DNA of 64,000 nt from Lactiplantibacillus plantarum (GTDB lineage: Bacteria; Bacillota; Bacilli; Lactobacillales; Lactobacillaceae), in contig NZ_CP039121.1 of NCBI RefSeq assembly GCF_014131735.1, positions 186,001 through 250,000 on the forward strand, in the 5' to 3' direction. Position 1 is the stretch's first letter. Every line of letters starts with the position of its first letter. Positions 40,537 through 49,419 of the stretch are shown here, one piece after another. Below the pieces are notes generated by a model. That model ran no database searches. It had not been told where the DNA came from and saw only the letters and a program-made list of their open reading frames with translations. The translations under genes were made by a program, and so were the position numbers.

Positions 40537-42273
40537 ATGACCAACAACAATGAGGAAAGGCCCCAATGGCAAGTGAATCAGAACCGCCATACCCGTTTTC
40601 GGACGATTGTCAGTGTCTTGCGGCGCTATAACGTTTTGAGCAACCTTGCACGTCAGAAAAATCCTGATCAAGTGCGCGCGGCGTTTGAAGAACTTGGACC
40701 GACGTTTATTAAAATTGGCCAGATTCTTTCTTCACGTACAGATATCGTTAAGCCAGAATTTGCTAACGAATTCAAGAAATTGCAAAATAATGTCCGGGCC
40801 GATGATTTTAGTGTGGTCAAGCAAACGATCGAGCAGCAGACAGGGAAGCCAATCAATGAAATGTTTGCCCAGTTTGACGAGCGACCGTTTGCATCAGCAT
40901 CAATGGGCCAGACGCACCATGCGACGCTGCTCAATGGGCAGAAGGTCGTGGTGAAGGTGCAGCATCCGGGTATTGACGCCGAGGTGGCCCTAGATATTTC
41001 ATTATTTGAGCGGGCGTTACCCCTATTGCGATATATTCCGGAATCTTCAGTTGTTGATTTGCGCGAAATGGTTGGTGAAATCAAACGGTCACTATTCAAT
41101 GAATTGGATACCAGTATTGAGGTAAAAAATGGATTACGGTTTTACCGATTGAATAATGCGGACGATATTATTCGGGTACCCCGGGTTTATGCGAAGTATA
41201 GTACGCAAAAAGTGCTTGTTAACCAGTATATGCCGGGAACGACGATTCAGCATTTTATGGCGCAAATGCTTGCGGCCGATGAAGACGGAAATCACCAGTA
41301 TGATGACGAACGCCGCTATTTGGCCCATGTCTTGGTGCAAAATTTCTTGAAGCAGGTTTTTGAAGATGGCTTTTTTCACGCTGATCCTCATCCAGGGAAT
41401 ATCTTATTGCGGGAATTGCAACCAGATGATATTGGGTATCACGATACGGTTCCCAAGCATGGCGGGAAAATTGGCAAACGGCAGTTACCACCATACCGGT
41501 TAGTTTATCTGGATTTTGGCATGATGGGTGAGATCAGTCCAGCTTTGATGGCAGGAATTGCTAATGTTGTCGTGGCAGTGACAACCGAAGATACCCATCA
41601 AGTCGGCAAAGCAATCTTAGCGATTTCAAACCGAACTGGCGTGGTTGATGAAGAAGCGTTCTTTAGTGAGTTAGCACCATTTTTAAGTCAGTATTATAAT
41701 TCGGGACTGGGCGACATTGATTTTCAAGGCTTGTTGTTTGAAATGGTCAAGGTTTGTCGCAGTAATAATATTCAAATGAATCCAGCGGTTACCATGTTAG
41801 GTAAGGCGTTTGGAACGATCGAAGGTATTGTGGAGACGCTCGACCCAACCTTATCAATGATGGACGTGGCGCGGCCGTTTGCGCGCAAGTACATCCGCGA
41901 GAATTTTAATTGGCGCAATGAACTGGAAGATGGCATGTTGTCTAGCCTTCAAAGCCTGCGTGATGCCCCGAAGATTCCGTCACGCTTATTATCAGCTCTA
42001 GATACGTTTGAGAATGGTCAGACGCGGGTCAACTTGGTCTTTGCACACCGCAAGATGTTTATTGATCGGATTGATTCGATGGTCAATAAGATTGTACTGT
42101 CCGTTATTCTGGCAGCGCTGATTGTTGGATCATCACTACTAGTTCAAAGCCATCCTGATAATAGTTGGATTACAAACATTGGTATTTTTGGCTATGTTTC
42201 AGCAGTTGTCGTCATTATTGGCCTATTGATTGGAACGCTCCATTCCTGGTACACGCATTGGCGACGCAAGTAA
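40537..42273 (+). CDS. ABC1/AarF/UbiB family atypical protein kinase
   Basis: A 578-residue UbiB-family protein. Family marks: the KxGQ motif as FIKIGQILSSR (about residue 60), the Ala-rich loop PFASASMGQTHHA, VVVKVQHPGI (Lys), FFHADPHPGNIL and LDFGMMGE (metal site), and two C-terminal membrane segments (about 515-575). In other bacteria the family supports ubiquinone synthesis or lipid handling; a lactobacillus makes no ubiquinone, so a role in isoprenoid-quinone or membrane-lipid handling is only a guess. The start at 40537 has GGAGGG 7 bases before; the 15-residue extension to 40492 is rejected. Confidence 0.9.
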   Translation: MTNNNEERPQWQVNQNRHTRFRTIVSVLRRYNVLSNLARQKNPDQVRAAFEELGPTFIKIGQILSSRTDIVKPEFANEFKKLQNNVRADDFSVVKQTIEQQTGKPINEMFAQFDERPFASASMGQTHHATLLNGQKVVVKVQHPGIDAEVALDISLFERALPLLRYIPESSVVDLREMVGEIKRSLFNELDTSIEVKNGLRFYRLNNADDIIRVPRVYAKYSTQKVLVNQYMPGTTIQHFMAQMLAADEDGNHQYDDERRYLAHVLVQNFLKQVFEDGFFHADPHPGNILLRELQPDDIGYHDTVPKHGGKIGKRQLPPYRLVYLDFGMMGEISPALMAGIANVVVAVTTEDTHQVGKAILAISNRTGVVDEEAFFSELAPFLSQYYNSGLGDIDFQGLLFEMVKVCRSNNIQMNPAVTMLGKAFGTIEGIVETLDPTLSMMDVARPFARKYIRENFNWRNELEDGMLSSLQSLRDAPKIPSRLLSALDTFENGQTRVNLVFAHRKMFIDRIDSMVNKIVLSVILAALIVGSSLLVQSHPDNSWITNIGIFGYVSAVVVIIGLLIGTLHSWYTHWRRK

Positions 42274-42368
42274 AACTTGGCGTAGGGTTAGGCTATAGGG
42301 CCATGCGTCATGAGAAGTTGGCAACGTAGATTCGTCTAATTGAGACTGCCTAAAATATAAGCATACGA

Positions 42369-42430
42369 AAAACAGCGGTACCGTGATGATTCCAAGCCAT
42401 AAAATCATCACGGTACCGCTGTTTTATTAA
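42369..42430. terminator. Bidirectional terminator
   Basis: A perfect 23-bp stem (42369-42391 with 42403-42425, loop of 11) ending TTTTATT, between the UbiB-family gene and the convergent aquaporin gene. Confidence 0.9.
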
Positions 42431-42484
42431 TCATGTTTCAGTATCAAATTGATCGTGGTTAATGGTACGACTGTCAATTGCTAA

Positions 42485-43135
42485 CTAGTCTTCTGATCCC
42501 ATAACCCGAGCACAGAATGCGGCTAAGATGGCGCCGACTTCTGGTGCTAAGATGTAGACCCATAGATGTGATAAGGCGCTACCACCAGCAAAAATAGCGG
42601 GGCCGATTGAACGGGCAGGATTCAAAGAACCGCCCGTTAAGTTGAGAGCGACAATAATCAAGAATGCTAAGGTCACCCCAATGGTCAAACCAGCAAAGTC
42701 TGCGTTACCATGGTCATTACTAGTAACGTTCAGAATAACCATTAAGAATAAGAATGTGACTAGTGCTTCTACAAAGAAGGCCATACCACTGCCGATTTTT
42801 GGAAAATCGGTTTGACCAAGCGATGTTGCGGATAAGCCTAATGCACTAACAAACGACTTAACTGCTGCGGAAGCAACGATGGCCCCAATGATTTGGGCGA
42901 TGATATAGCCAATGGCATCGGCGGCATCGATTCGACGGTTGATTAACATCGCAGTCGTAACGGCGGGGTTAAAGTGACCACCAGAAATACCACCAAAGGC
43001 ATAGGCCGAAACGGTAATCGCTAACCCGAAGGCTAACCCAATAGCGAGGACGTCACCCTTAGCAATCACAACGGTTGCAGTCCCTAAGAAAACTAACATA
43101 AATGTGCCGAGAAATTCGGCGAGATACTTGCGCAT
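42485..43135 (-). CDS. aqpZ: Aquaporin (MIP family, water-type signature)
   Basis: A 216-residue, six-helix MIP channel with the two half-helix motifs GGHFNPAVT (about residue 55) and GGSLNPARS (about residue 170). Serine after the second NPAR is the aquaporin pattern, in contrast to NPARD in the GlpF at 61268. The N-terminus MRKYLAEFLGTFMLVF is a first membrane helix without signal peptide. Probable role: water and perhaps small solute or peroxide flux. Stands alone; AGGGAG precedes the ATG. Confidence 0.88.
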   Translation of the reverse strand: MRKYLAEFLGTFMLVFLGTATVVIAKGDVLAIGLAFGLAITVSAYAFGGISGGHFNPAVTTAMLINRRIDAADAIGYIIAQIIGAIVASAAVKSFVSALGLSATSLGQTDFPKIGSGMAFFVEALVTFLFLMVILNVTSNDHGNADFAGLTIGVTLAFLIIVALNLTGGSLNPARSIGPAIFAGGSALSHLWVYILAPEVGAILAAFCARVMGSED

Positions 43136-43520
43136 AGTTGCACACTCCCTTTTTGAATAATTGCTAACTTAACCTATTTTACAATACCTGCTCGTGAAAA
43201 CGACGGAATTTGTTTGATTTGTGAATATTTCTGATAAGATTTTTATAATTATATTAATGGATAAGACACTGGTAAAACGTTGGTATAAAAACGTTTTATG
43301 GCAGTTGTGGATTGTTAAAACTATAATAAATAAAAATTTTATTTTTGCATAGTCACTATTGATAGTAGTCAGTATGATTGGTGTGTGACCTAACGTGACT
43401 GTGAACGCTAATTGTCGATAATGGTGGCTTCTGTTTTATAATGGTTAGGACAAGTAAGCTGATGTTTTTGAAAACGAATTAAATTTGTTTCACGTGGAAC
43501 AGTAAAGGAAGGTTTAATTA
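43136..43520. other. Intergenic region before MoxR-type operon
   Basis: A 385-base AT-rich divergent region. It holds a TATAAT element (43437-43442) with a loose TTGTCG upstream, the parS site at 43486-43501, and two nearby AAACGTT repeats (about 43275-43298). No small ORF is supported. Confidence 0.55.
43486..43501. promoter_or_regulatory. parS site (ParB/Spo0J binding)
   Basis: TGTTTCACGTGGAACA; on the minus strand TGTTCCACGTGAAACA, an exact match to the 16-base consensus TGTTNCACGTGAAACA known from Bacillus. No other CACGTG in the window has these flanks. It lies in the leader of the MoxR-type operon, 19 bases before the ATG. Confidence 0.88.
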
Positions 43521-44714
43521 ATGGCGTTATCATATCAAGCTCTATTAACAGCAGTTCCGGTCGTTTTAAAAGCGGGGAACGTACCGAACATTGTCGGTGA
43601 AGCCGGGATTGGAAAGTCGGCCTTGGTAGCCGAGGTTGCTAAGCGGATGGGGGCGCAATTATACACGACCGTTGTGAGCCTGTCCGAAAAGGGGGATTTA
43701 GCGATCCCAGTCCCACCACTAACGAGCGACTCATTTATTCAAACGAAGCGCTATGGCCAGTTGGCTGACGTACAATTCGGCTATGCACACACGTTGATTG
43801 AAATTATTCAGTATGCTGAGCAGCATCCTCAGCAGCCAATTTTATGGTTTTTAGACGAATTTAATCGTGGGACGCAGGCTGTTCAAAGTGAATTGATGAA
43901 TCTGGTCTTGCAACGGACGATTAACACATTGAAATTGCCAGAACAGGTGCAATTGATCATTGCTGAAAATCCAGATGCTAGTATGACTGGATTCGAAAGT
44001 AGTACGTATGGTGTTACTGCTGGCGATGCGGCCATCAAAGATCGTACCGTGCGTCTAGTTATGCGAGCAGATGCGGCAGACTGGCTTGCTTGGGCCAAAC
44101 AAGTGGATGAGCGCATGAACCGACCAAACATTCATCCACTCGTCCAGCAGTTTATTAGTGAAGATGTAACGCGGCTTAATCAGGCTGATGTCCAGGCTGA
44201 TTTAACAGCGACGCCACGTGCGTGGGCGCGTGTTTCGGCTAATTTATATGAGATTGAAAAACTTCCTGTGCATCAACAAACGGCTGTGGCACTGGATATC
44301 TTTCAAGGAGATGTGGGTACTGAGCTAGGGCTTTTATTCGAGCAATTCTTGGAACAACAAGCCATTCATCTGACACCAGCGATGATTTATGACAGTCAAC
44401 CAGTGGGGGCCGTGGTGCCGGCACCGATTCTTAAGCAGTTTACGGCGATGAATGAAATTCAAAAGCGAACGGTTTTGGCAAGCTGTTTGGCTCTAACAAC
44501 CACGTATCCGTTGACGGACGATCAGCACGCTGGTCGGTTCATGCAACTCCTACAAACACTCAGTCAAGATGGTCAGTTTGCATTGGTTCAACAAATCGGC
44601 CATGAACGCGACTTATTAAAGCAATTATATACAGCAAATGTTGCCAAGCAAAGTCCGTATGTGACCGCTTTGTATCAGTATTTACAACAGGTCGCCAGTT
44701 GGTCAAATCAGTAA
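43521..44714 (+). CDS. MoxR-type AAA+ ATPase
   Basis: A 397-residue AAA+ protein: Walker A GEAGIGKSA at residues 26-34, Walker B LWFLDEFNRG near 112-121, a sensor-1 Asn in IIAENPD, and an Arg-rich helix KDRTVRLVMR. MoxR-type ATPases work with VWA-domain partners to load metal cofactors or remodel protein complexes, and the next gene encodes exactly such a partner. AAAGGAAGG precedes the ATG. The client is not encoded nearby. The C-terminal third (about 270-397) has no motif I recognise. Confidence 0.85.
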   Translation: MALSYQALLTAVPVVLKAGNVPNIVGEAGIGKSALVAEVAKRMGAQLYTTVVSLSEKGDLAIPVPPLTSDSFIQTKRYGQLADVQFGYAHTLIEIIQYAEQHPQQPILWFLDEFNRGTQAVQSELMNLVLQRTINTLKLPEQVQLIIAENPDASMTGFESSTYGVTAGDAAIKDRTVRLVMRADAADWLAWAKQVDERMNRPNIHPLVQQFISEDVTRLNQADVQADLTATPRAWARVSANLYEIEKLPVHQQTAVALDIFQGDVGTELGLLFEQFLEQQAIHLTPAMIYDSQPVGAVVPAPILKQFTAMNEIQKRTVLASCLALTTTYPLTDDQHAGRFMQLLQTLSQDGQFALVQQIGHERDLLKQLYTANVAKQSPYVTALYQYLQQVASWSNQ

Positions 44715-44731
44715 GAAAGCAGTGAGTCATC

Positions 44732-46069
44732 ATGATTAACAATGCCAATGAGTACACACGTTGGCAACAAGCGATGTTAGTGACGCCAACAGCAGACACG
44801 ATCCAGGCAGGTGCGACCATGATTGATCGGGCCATTATTGAGTTACTAGCCACCGATCAATTTTATGGCGAGTTGTTGACCCGACTTCCCAGACAGTTAA
44901 ATACGACGTTAACGGCGCCGTTTATCTTAGCTTGGCAGAATAATCAGTTGGTCTTACAATATGCGCCAACAGTAATTGCTCGAGCTTTTTCACAGTTTTC
45001 TTACTTACAAGCGGGGTTAAAACACGTGGCACTACACATTGTCTGGCAACACCCCGTTCGGTATCGTGATCAGGTCAAGCAGCAGCCGGAGTTAGTGACG
45101 TTGGCGACCGACCTGGCCGTTAACCAGTATGTCGACGGTCTGCCTAAAGATGCGGTCAGTTTAACGACTGTCCAGCCGTTAGTCGATGCCCAGCTACCGC
45201 GACGAGCAGATTCTGGCTGTTATTTGAAATTATTACAGCAGCAGTCGCGGTCGCAACTTCAGCCGAATGGCGCGCCCACCGCCACTTCGCGAAATAAGGA
45301 CCAGCGGCAGCCAGCAAAAGGGTCTGGCGACCAAAAGTCGCAACAGTTGATCGATGATCCAAGTGGCTGGTCAGCCTCTGAACAGTTAACGAATCCCAAT
45401 TTGGCAACTGCCCGTTTAAAACAGTTGGCGAAAGATGCTTGGCAGCAAACAAATGAAGCTGGCCGAGGGTTAGTGGCCGGCAATGTTCGAGCTCAGCTCA
45501 CTGTAATGACGCAGCCGGCCCAGCTTGATTGGCGACAATTACTAGTTCGGGGCCTGGGTCAGATTCCGAGCGGTACTAAGGCCTCGCACGCGCGCTTTAA
45601 TCGACGGCAACCCGCGCGGATGGAAATACCCGGTCAAATTGGCGATACGCGCTTGGACTTGCAAGTTTATGTTGATAATTCAGGTTCTATCAGTGATCTG
45701 ATGCTGCAACGATTACTGGCACAGGTGGCTACTTTAACCCGATTATTTGCAGCAACCATCACCGTTAAGCCGTTTGATGCAATCGTACAGCCTGGTCAAA
45801 CGTATCAGGTGAGTTTGCCACAGCAGATTCGCTTTACGCGCCGTGGCGGTGGTGGAACCGTTTATCAAAGTATTTTTGATGATTTACTAACACATCATAA
45901 GACGAATGCGACGACCTTGGCGCTGATCTTAACGGATGGCCGTGGTGAACGGCACGTTGAGTCACACCGTTTTACAAATGTGATTTGGTTGTTAGCGCGG
46001 GCTGAAGATCGATTGTCGATTGAGCCAGCAATCGGTCATGTAGTTAATTTGAACTTGGAGGATGAATAA
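44732..46069 (+). CDS. VWA-domain protein, partner of the MoxR-type ATPase
   Basis: A 445-residue cytoplasmic protein. The C-terminal third (about 305-445) is a von Willebrand A fold with an intact metal (MIDAS) site: DNSGS gives Asp315, Ser317, Ser319, and LTDGRGE the second Asp. The N-terminal half contains helices resembling the putative metallopeptidase-like part of CoxE/DUF2201 proteins, but no HExxH is seen. A low-complexity Gln/Ser/Lys linker spans about 165-210. It follows the ATPase by 17 bases and its stop lies beside the next start, so the three are one operon. Confidence 0.82.
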   Translation: MINNANEYTRWQQAMLVTPTADTIQAGATMIDRAIIELLATDQFYGELLTRLPRQLNTTLTAPFILAWQNNQLVLQYAPTVIARAFSQFSYLQAGLKHVALHIVWQHPVRYRDQVKQQPELVTLATDLAVNQYVDGLPKDAVSLTTVQPLVDAQLPRRADSGCYLKLLQQQSRSQLQPNGAPTATSRNKDQRQPAKGSGDQKSQQLIDDPSGWSASEQLTNPNLATARLKQLAKDAWQQTNEAGRGLVAGNVRAQLTVMTQPAQLDWRQLLVRGLGQIPSGTKASHARFNRRQPARMEIPGQIGDTRLDLQVYVDNSGSISDLMLQRLLAQVATLTRLFAATITVKPFDAIVQPGQTYQVSLPQQIRFTRRGGGGTVYQSIFDDLLTHHKTNATTLALILTDGRGERHVESHRFTNVIWLLARAEDRLSIEPAIGHVVNLNLEDE

Positions 46070-46070
46070 T

Positions 46071-46370
46071 ATGGGGACACCACTTAATCCAGATGATATG
46101 CAATCCTTGTTAACCCATGACCGTCGTTATCAGCGGGCCAGTGCCATCTTAACGGATCAGTGGCAACGAATCATAGCCGATGAAGATTTGGCTTACCGAC
46201 AACAGATTACGATTGACGATTTACAGTTTGCTAAGGCGTTGCTAGCTAGTGAGACGCTGACAAGTCAATTTGAATTTGACCATTACGCGGGTGTGCAACG
46301 GTTGCGACAACATTATGGTAGTCAATTGACGAGTTCAGCACAGCACTGGTTAGTGCAAAAATATTTATAA
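46071..46370 (+). CDS. Small protein of the MoxR/VWA operon, function unknown
   Basis: A 99-residue soluble, mainly helical protein, rich in Gln and Asp, with no motif I recognise. ATG 46071 is 9 bases after GGAGG and just behind the VWA stop; ATG 46062 abuts the ribosome site and is rejected. Strict operon position suggests an accessory subunit of the ATPase/VWA complex. No membrane segment or signal peptide. Confidence 0.7.
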   Translation: MGTPLNPDDMQSLLTHDRRYQRASAILTDQWQRIIADEDLAYRQQITIDDLQFAKALLASETLTSQFEFDHYAGVQRLRQHYGSQLTSSAQHWLVQKYL

Positions 46371-46427
46371 GTCAATCGCTAGTTATGACCCAAAAGTATG
46401 ACTGTGACTTATATAGATGAAAAAATA

Positions 46428-46472
46428 AAGCAAGCTTTTCCCAAAGTGTTCGTGAGAAGCTTGCTTATTTTA
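46428..46472. terminator. Terminator after the MoxR-type operon
   Basis: AAGCAAGCTT with AAGCTTGCTT (10 bp, extendable by TC/GA; loop of about 15) followed by ATTTTAT, between convergent genes. Confidence 0.7.
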
Positions 46473-46495
46473 TGCGCTGATTAACTGCTTTAGGT

Positions 46496-47083
46496 TCAAC
46501 GACGTGCTAGAAAAGCCATCCAGGCTTGTTGCTGCGCTTGAATATCTGGCTGACTGCCTTGACGGAGTCGCGTTTGAAGGCCAATGCGGGCTTCTAGCAG
46601 TGCCTGAGCTAGTGTCATACTTGACTGATTATTGATAATTTGCTCGTTAGCTTGACCTTTGAGGATGACCGCAGCCATGAGGGTCAGGTAGTCGTCGTAA
46701 AACCAGCTGACGGCTTGCTGAACATCAGTATCAGTAGTGCCAAATTCAGCGACGGCGTTAGCCATTAGGTCACCGGCTGGTTGTTCGGATGTCGTTAAAT
46801 CGTGGCTAAAGAGCATACTCAGGATAGCTAAGGGGGCGGCGCCATCTTGCTCTAAGCGTTGCATTGCTTGGGTACAACGCATTAAAGCTTGTTGGTGATA
46901 GCGCTGGAGTGCACGCAGGTAAAGTGTGTGCTTGTCCCCGATAGCGTTATATAAACTTTGCTTCTTGACGCCACTAGTTATTACGATTTCGTCCATGGAA
47001 GTATGATAATAGCCTTGCTGCCAAAATAAGTGCATGATTTTTTCGATAACTTGATCGTCTTGAAATGTCTTTTTAGCGGGCAT
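46496..47083 (-). CDS. TetR-family transcriptional regulator
   Basis: A 195-residue TetR protein: HTH in residues 5-50 (VIEKIMHLFWQQGYYHTSMDEIVITSGVKKQSLYNAIGDK) and a helical ligand domain (about 60-190) with YDDYLTLMAAV. Its layout is like the AcrR/YxaF group. The start is the ATG at 47083, behind AAAGGCGG; the longer N-terminus to 47143 is unsupported. No divergent partner gene lies close by (the next gene to the right begins about 660 bases away), so its target is unclear. Confidence 0.85.
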   Translation of the reverse strand: MPAKKTFQDDQVIEKIMHLFWQQGYYHTSMDEIVITSGVKKQSLYNAIGDKHTLYLRALQRYHQQALMRCTQAMQRLEQDGAAPLAILSMLFSHDLTTSEQPAGDLMANAVAEFGTTDTDVQQAVSWFYDDYLTLMAAVILKGQANEQIINNQSSMTLAQALLEARIGLQTRLRQGSQPDIQAQQQAWMAFLARR

Positions 47084-47744
47084 GATTCGAACCGCCTTTC
47101 TGGTTAAAAATAAGTGTTTTAAGTATACCACAGCACACTTCATTGTTTGGTAAATGAATATTAACGTTTGAAATTATTTGATTAGGGGGCTTTTACTGTT
47201 TTTAAAGCCGATTTTAATTAGTTGATTGTGTTGCACTTTAAAATTGATAAAAGATTTCCACATTAAATCGATTACATAATTTTATAAATTGAAGATAATT
47301 TATGTAATAGCTTGCTGTTACAACGATATTCTAAATATATATAGGATTTCAATATTTATAATTATCAAAATTTTTAACTTATGTGTGGCCTCATCAAAGT
47401 CTAACGATAATATAATGTTGACGGCTTGTTTAGTTGAACACGCCAACTAGTTGGACCTAATCGGATAAATGAAAGCAGTAGGAAAGCTTGCCGTTAAACT
47501 GATTACAGTAGTTTATATTAAAATATTTGTAATCACTATAATATTAAAAATGGCTCAGAAGTCCGTTAAAATAGGAATTTTAATCAATAGTTAAGGGGCG
47601 TCATCAATTGACAGCGATTCCAAAACCATGATATATTTTCGTTGCTGATAGGGTTACTCACAACGATTCACTATTGGTACTAAGCGTTAATAATGATACT
47701 AAGCTTAAGTCAATATCTGGAAAGGATGTGGTCATATTAATTGG
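47084..47744. other. AT-rich region upstream of the Csc cluster
   Basis: 661 bases with no supported ORF. It holds the cluster promoter near 47608 and, closer to the cluster, two TACTAAGC copies (about 47678 and 47697). Its low GC and lack of genes suggest sequence decay around the 5' end of the surface cluster. Confidence 0.5.
47608..47637 (+). promoter_or_regulatory. Probable promoter of the Csc cluster
   Basis: TTGACA (47608-47613), 18 bases, TATATT (47632-47637), about 108 bases before the first cluster ORF. Confidence 0.6.
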
Positions 47745-48023
47745 ATGGGCAGCTTTCAAGACTTAGGTATTAGTCAGCTAGTCAAGTTACCACTAGTAGC
47801 TGATACGCAATCAGGCACTTACCACTTAACGATCACTTCTAATTCAGGTGGCAATGCGGCGGCCGATAAAATTGCGAGCCCGCTACAAGGTGTATTACCG
47901 CAAATGAATGGGACCCAGCAATGGATTCTGTTCGGTATCGGCGTATGTGGACTTAGTTTATTAATATTATTAATTCTAATCTGGTGGCGCAACCGTCAAA
48001 CAATAAAGGAGCAGCCAAAATGA
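47745..48023 (+). pseudogene. 5'-truncated Csc-cluster small LPxTG-like surface protein
   Basis: A 92-residue ORF with a C-terminal sorting-signal layout: LPQMNG, a hydrophobic stretch (about 60-80) and a basic tail WWRNRQTIKEQPK. L. plantarum sortase substrates usually read LPQTxE, so the Thr is replaced by Met. No signal peptide is present, and the ATG at 47745 lies 19 bases from the only ribosome site (AAAGGA 47721-47726), with an in-frame TAA at 47706. I read it as the remnant of a CscD-type gene. It overlaps the next gene by ATGA, so it may still be translated or couple that gene. Confidence 0.6.
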
Positions 48024-48592
48024 AAAAATATCTCGGAACTCTCGTTGCAGGCATGACACTAATGGCAGGATTACCACTTGTTGGCCAAGCTGCAGATACG
48101 GAGACAACGACCAAAGCTGAAGTTGAATTAATCCAGGATGACACTAATAAAGATATTACCTTGGATCAAGCACCTGGTGTTAGCTTTGGGACCGAAAAAA
48201 TCACTAATGACAGTAAAACCTATGATGCTAAGAACGTTACTGGCGACTTGAAAGTGACCAACCCTGGGAATACGGACGGATGGTTAGTACAAGTTAAAGG
48301 TTCGAAGTTCATGAATGCAGATGATACTCGTGAATTACGGGGCGCCGCGTTAACTTTTGCACAAGTTAATGCAACTGCGGATGATGCTAATAACATCTCT
48401 AAAGCAAAAGCTTATAAGGTGGATATCACTGACCAAAATCAAATTATCATGGACGCAGAAGCTAATGAAGGGATCGGTAAGTTTACGAGTAAGTATGCAA
48501 CCAATGAAGTTAGCCTGTTGATCCCTGCTGGTAACGCGGCTGGCGCTTACACTTCAACCTTGACATGGACATTAGGTAACGCCCCTAGCTAA
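48020..48592 (+). CDS. WxL-domain cell-surface protein (CscB-like)
   Basis: A 190-residue secreted protein: signal peptide at 1-25 (MKKYLGTLVAGM...VGQA, cleavage near AAD), then one WxL domain with GWLVQV near residue 95 and LTWTLGNAPS at the C-terminus. WxL domains bind peptidoglycan non-covalently. The start ATG 48020 (AAAGGAG upstream) overlaps the preceding stop. Part of a cluster with another WxL protein, a DUF916-type protein and a lectin-like protein; such clusters are thought to form surface complexes for binding plant or host glycans. Confidence 0.88.
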   Translation: MKKYLGTLVAGMTLMAGLPLVGQAADTETTTKAEVELIQDDTNKDITLDQAPGVSFGTEKITNDSKTYDAKNVTGDLKVTNPGNTDGWLVQVKGSKFMNADDTRELRGAALTFAQVNATADDANNISKAKAYKVDITDQNQIIMDAEANEGIGKFTSKYATNEVSLLIPAGNAAGAYTSTLTWTLGNAPS

Positions 48593-48629
48593 CCAGTTAA
48601 TGCGCCAGAGGAGAACTGAGGTGTGACCG

Positions 48630-49322
48630 ATGAAAAAGGGATTGTTGGTAACAGGTCGGTTATTAATGACTGTGATAGGTTGTCTCATCATTAGTAACTG
48701 GGGCTGGTTTATCGCAACGCAAGCTGCAACGACACAGTCACAGGTGCAGGTAGAAATGACCCCCTCGGATGATGACAATGCAGTTTCTCCGGTCGACCCT
48801 GATGATCCCAGTAAACCATACCCGGGTGACCCGGTCGATGAAGACAATGTCGCTGGTACGGGCTCACGGGGAAAGTTAACCATTGATTTCGTCAGTAATT
48901 TGAAATTCAATGCAATTACGACCGCGGGTGGGCCGTTTAAGACGACTGCCAAGAATGAGCGGGCGATGATTCAAATAACTGATCGCCGCGCCACGGCTGC
49001 TGGATGGACGTTACAGGTCACGCCAAGCGGGTTGCAAAGTGGTCAGCAGACCTTAACGACGTCTTTAAAATTAGGCGCAGTCCAATTACGGCCAGGTGCT
49101 GGCAATGTTAGTACTGCACCTAACGTTGTTAATACTGGTGAATTAGTTGCTGGTTTAGCGAATAATGTCGTGATTGCCCCGCCTAATACTGGTCTAGGTA
49201 CTTGGCTGGTCGTTCTGAATCGCGGGCAGGTACCCACGGAACTTGAAGTCCATGATCGCCAATTGCGTGCTGGCGACTACACGGGTACGCTGGCTTGGTC
49301 ATTAACGAACGCACCTAGTTAA
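48630..49322 (+). CDS. WxL-domain cell-surface protein
   Basis: A 230-residue secreted protein with signal peptide (about 1-32, ending near TQAA), an acidic Pro/Asp linker (VDPDDPSKPYPGDPVDED, about 54-72) and a WxL domain marked by GWTLQV (about 130) and LAWSLTNAPS at the end. Same architecture as its neighbours but with the linker typical of larger CscB proteins. AGAGGAG lies upstream, 38 bases after the previous stop. Confidence 0.9.
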   Translation: MKKGLLVTGRLLMTVIGCLIISNWGWFIATQAATTQSQVQVEMTPSDDDNAVSPVDPDDPSKPYPGDPVDEDNVAGTGSRGKLTIDFVSNLKFNAITTAGGPFKTTAKNERAMIQITDRRATAAGWTLQVTPSGLQSGQQTLTTSLKLGAVQLRPGAGNVSTAPNVVNTGELVAGLANNVVIAPPNTGLGTWLVVLNRGQVPTELEVHDRQLRAGDYTGTLAWSLTNAPS

Positions 49323-49419
49323 TTAAATGGTTTGATGTGAAGCTGCTACTTGTAAAGAATGGCAGCTTCAATCATACATAGCTCGTCACTTACCGTTGAA
49401 TAAAGGAAGGGTAAAGCCT

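Noticed and set aside
45024..45033. Another CACGTG in coding sequence considered as parS
   Set aside because: Flanks do not match TGTTNC/GAAACA; only the core is shared, as for the other CACGTG hits in the window.
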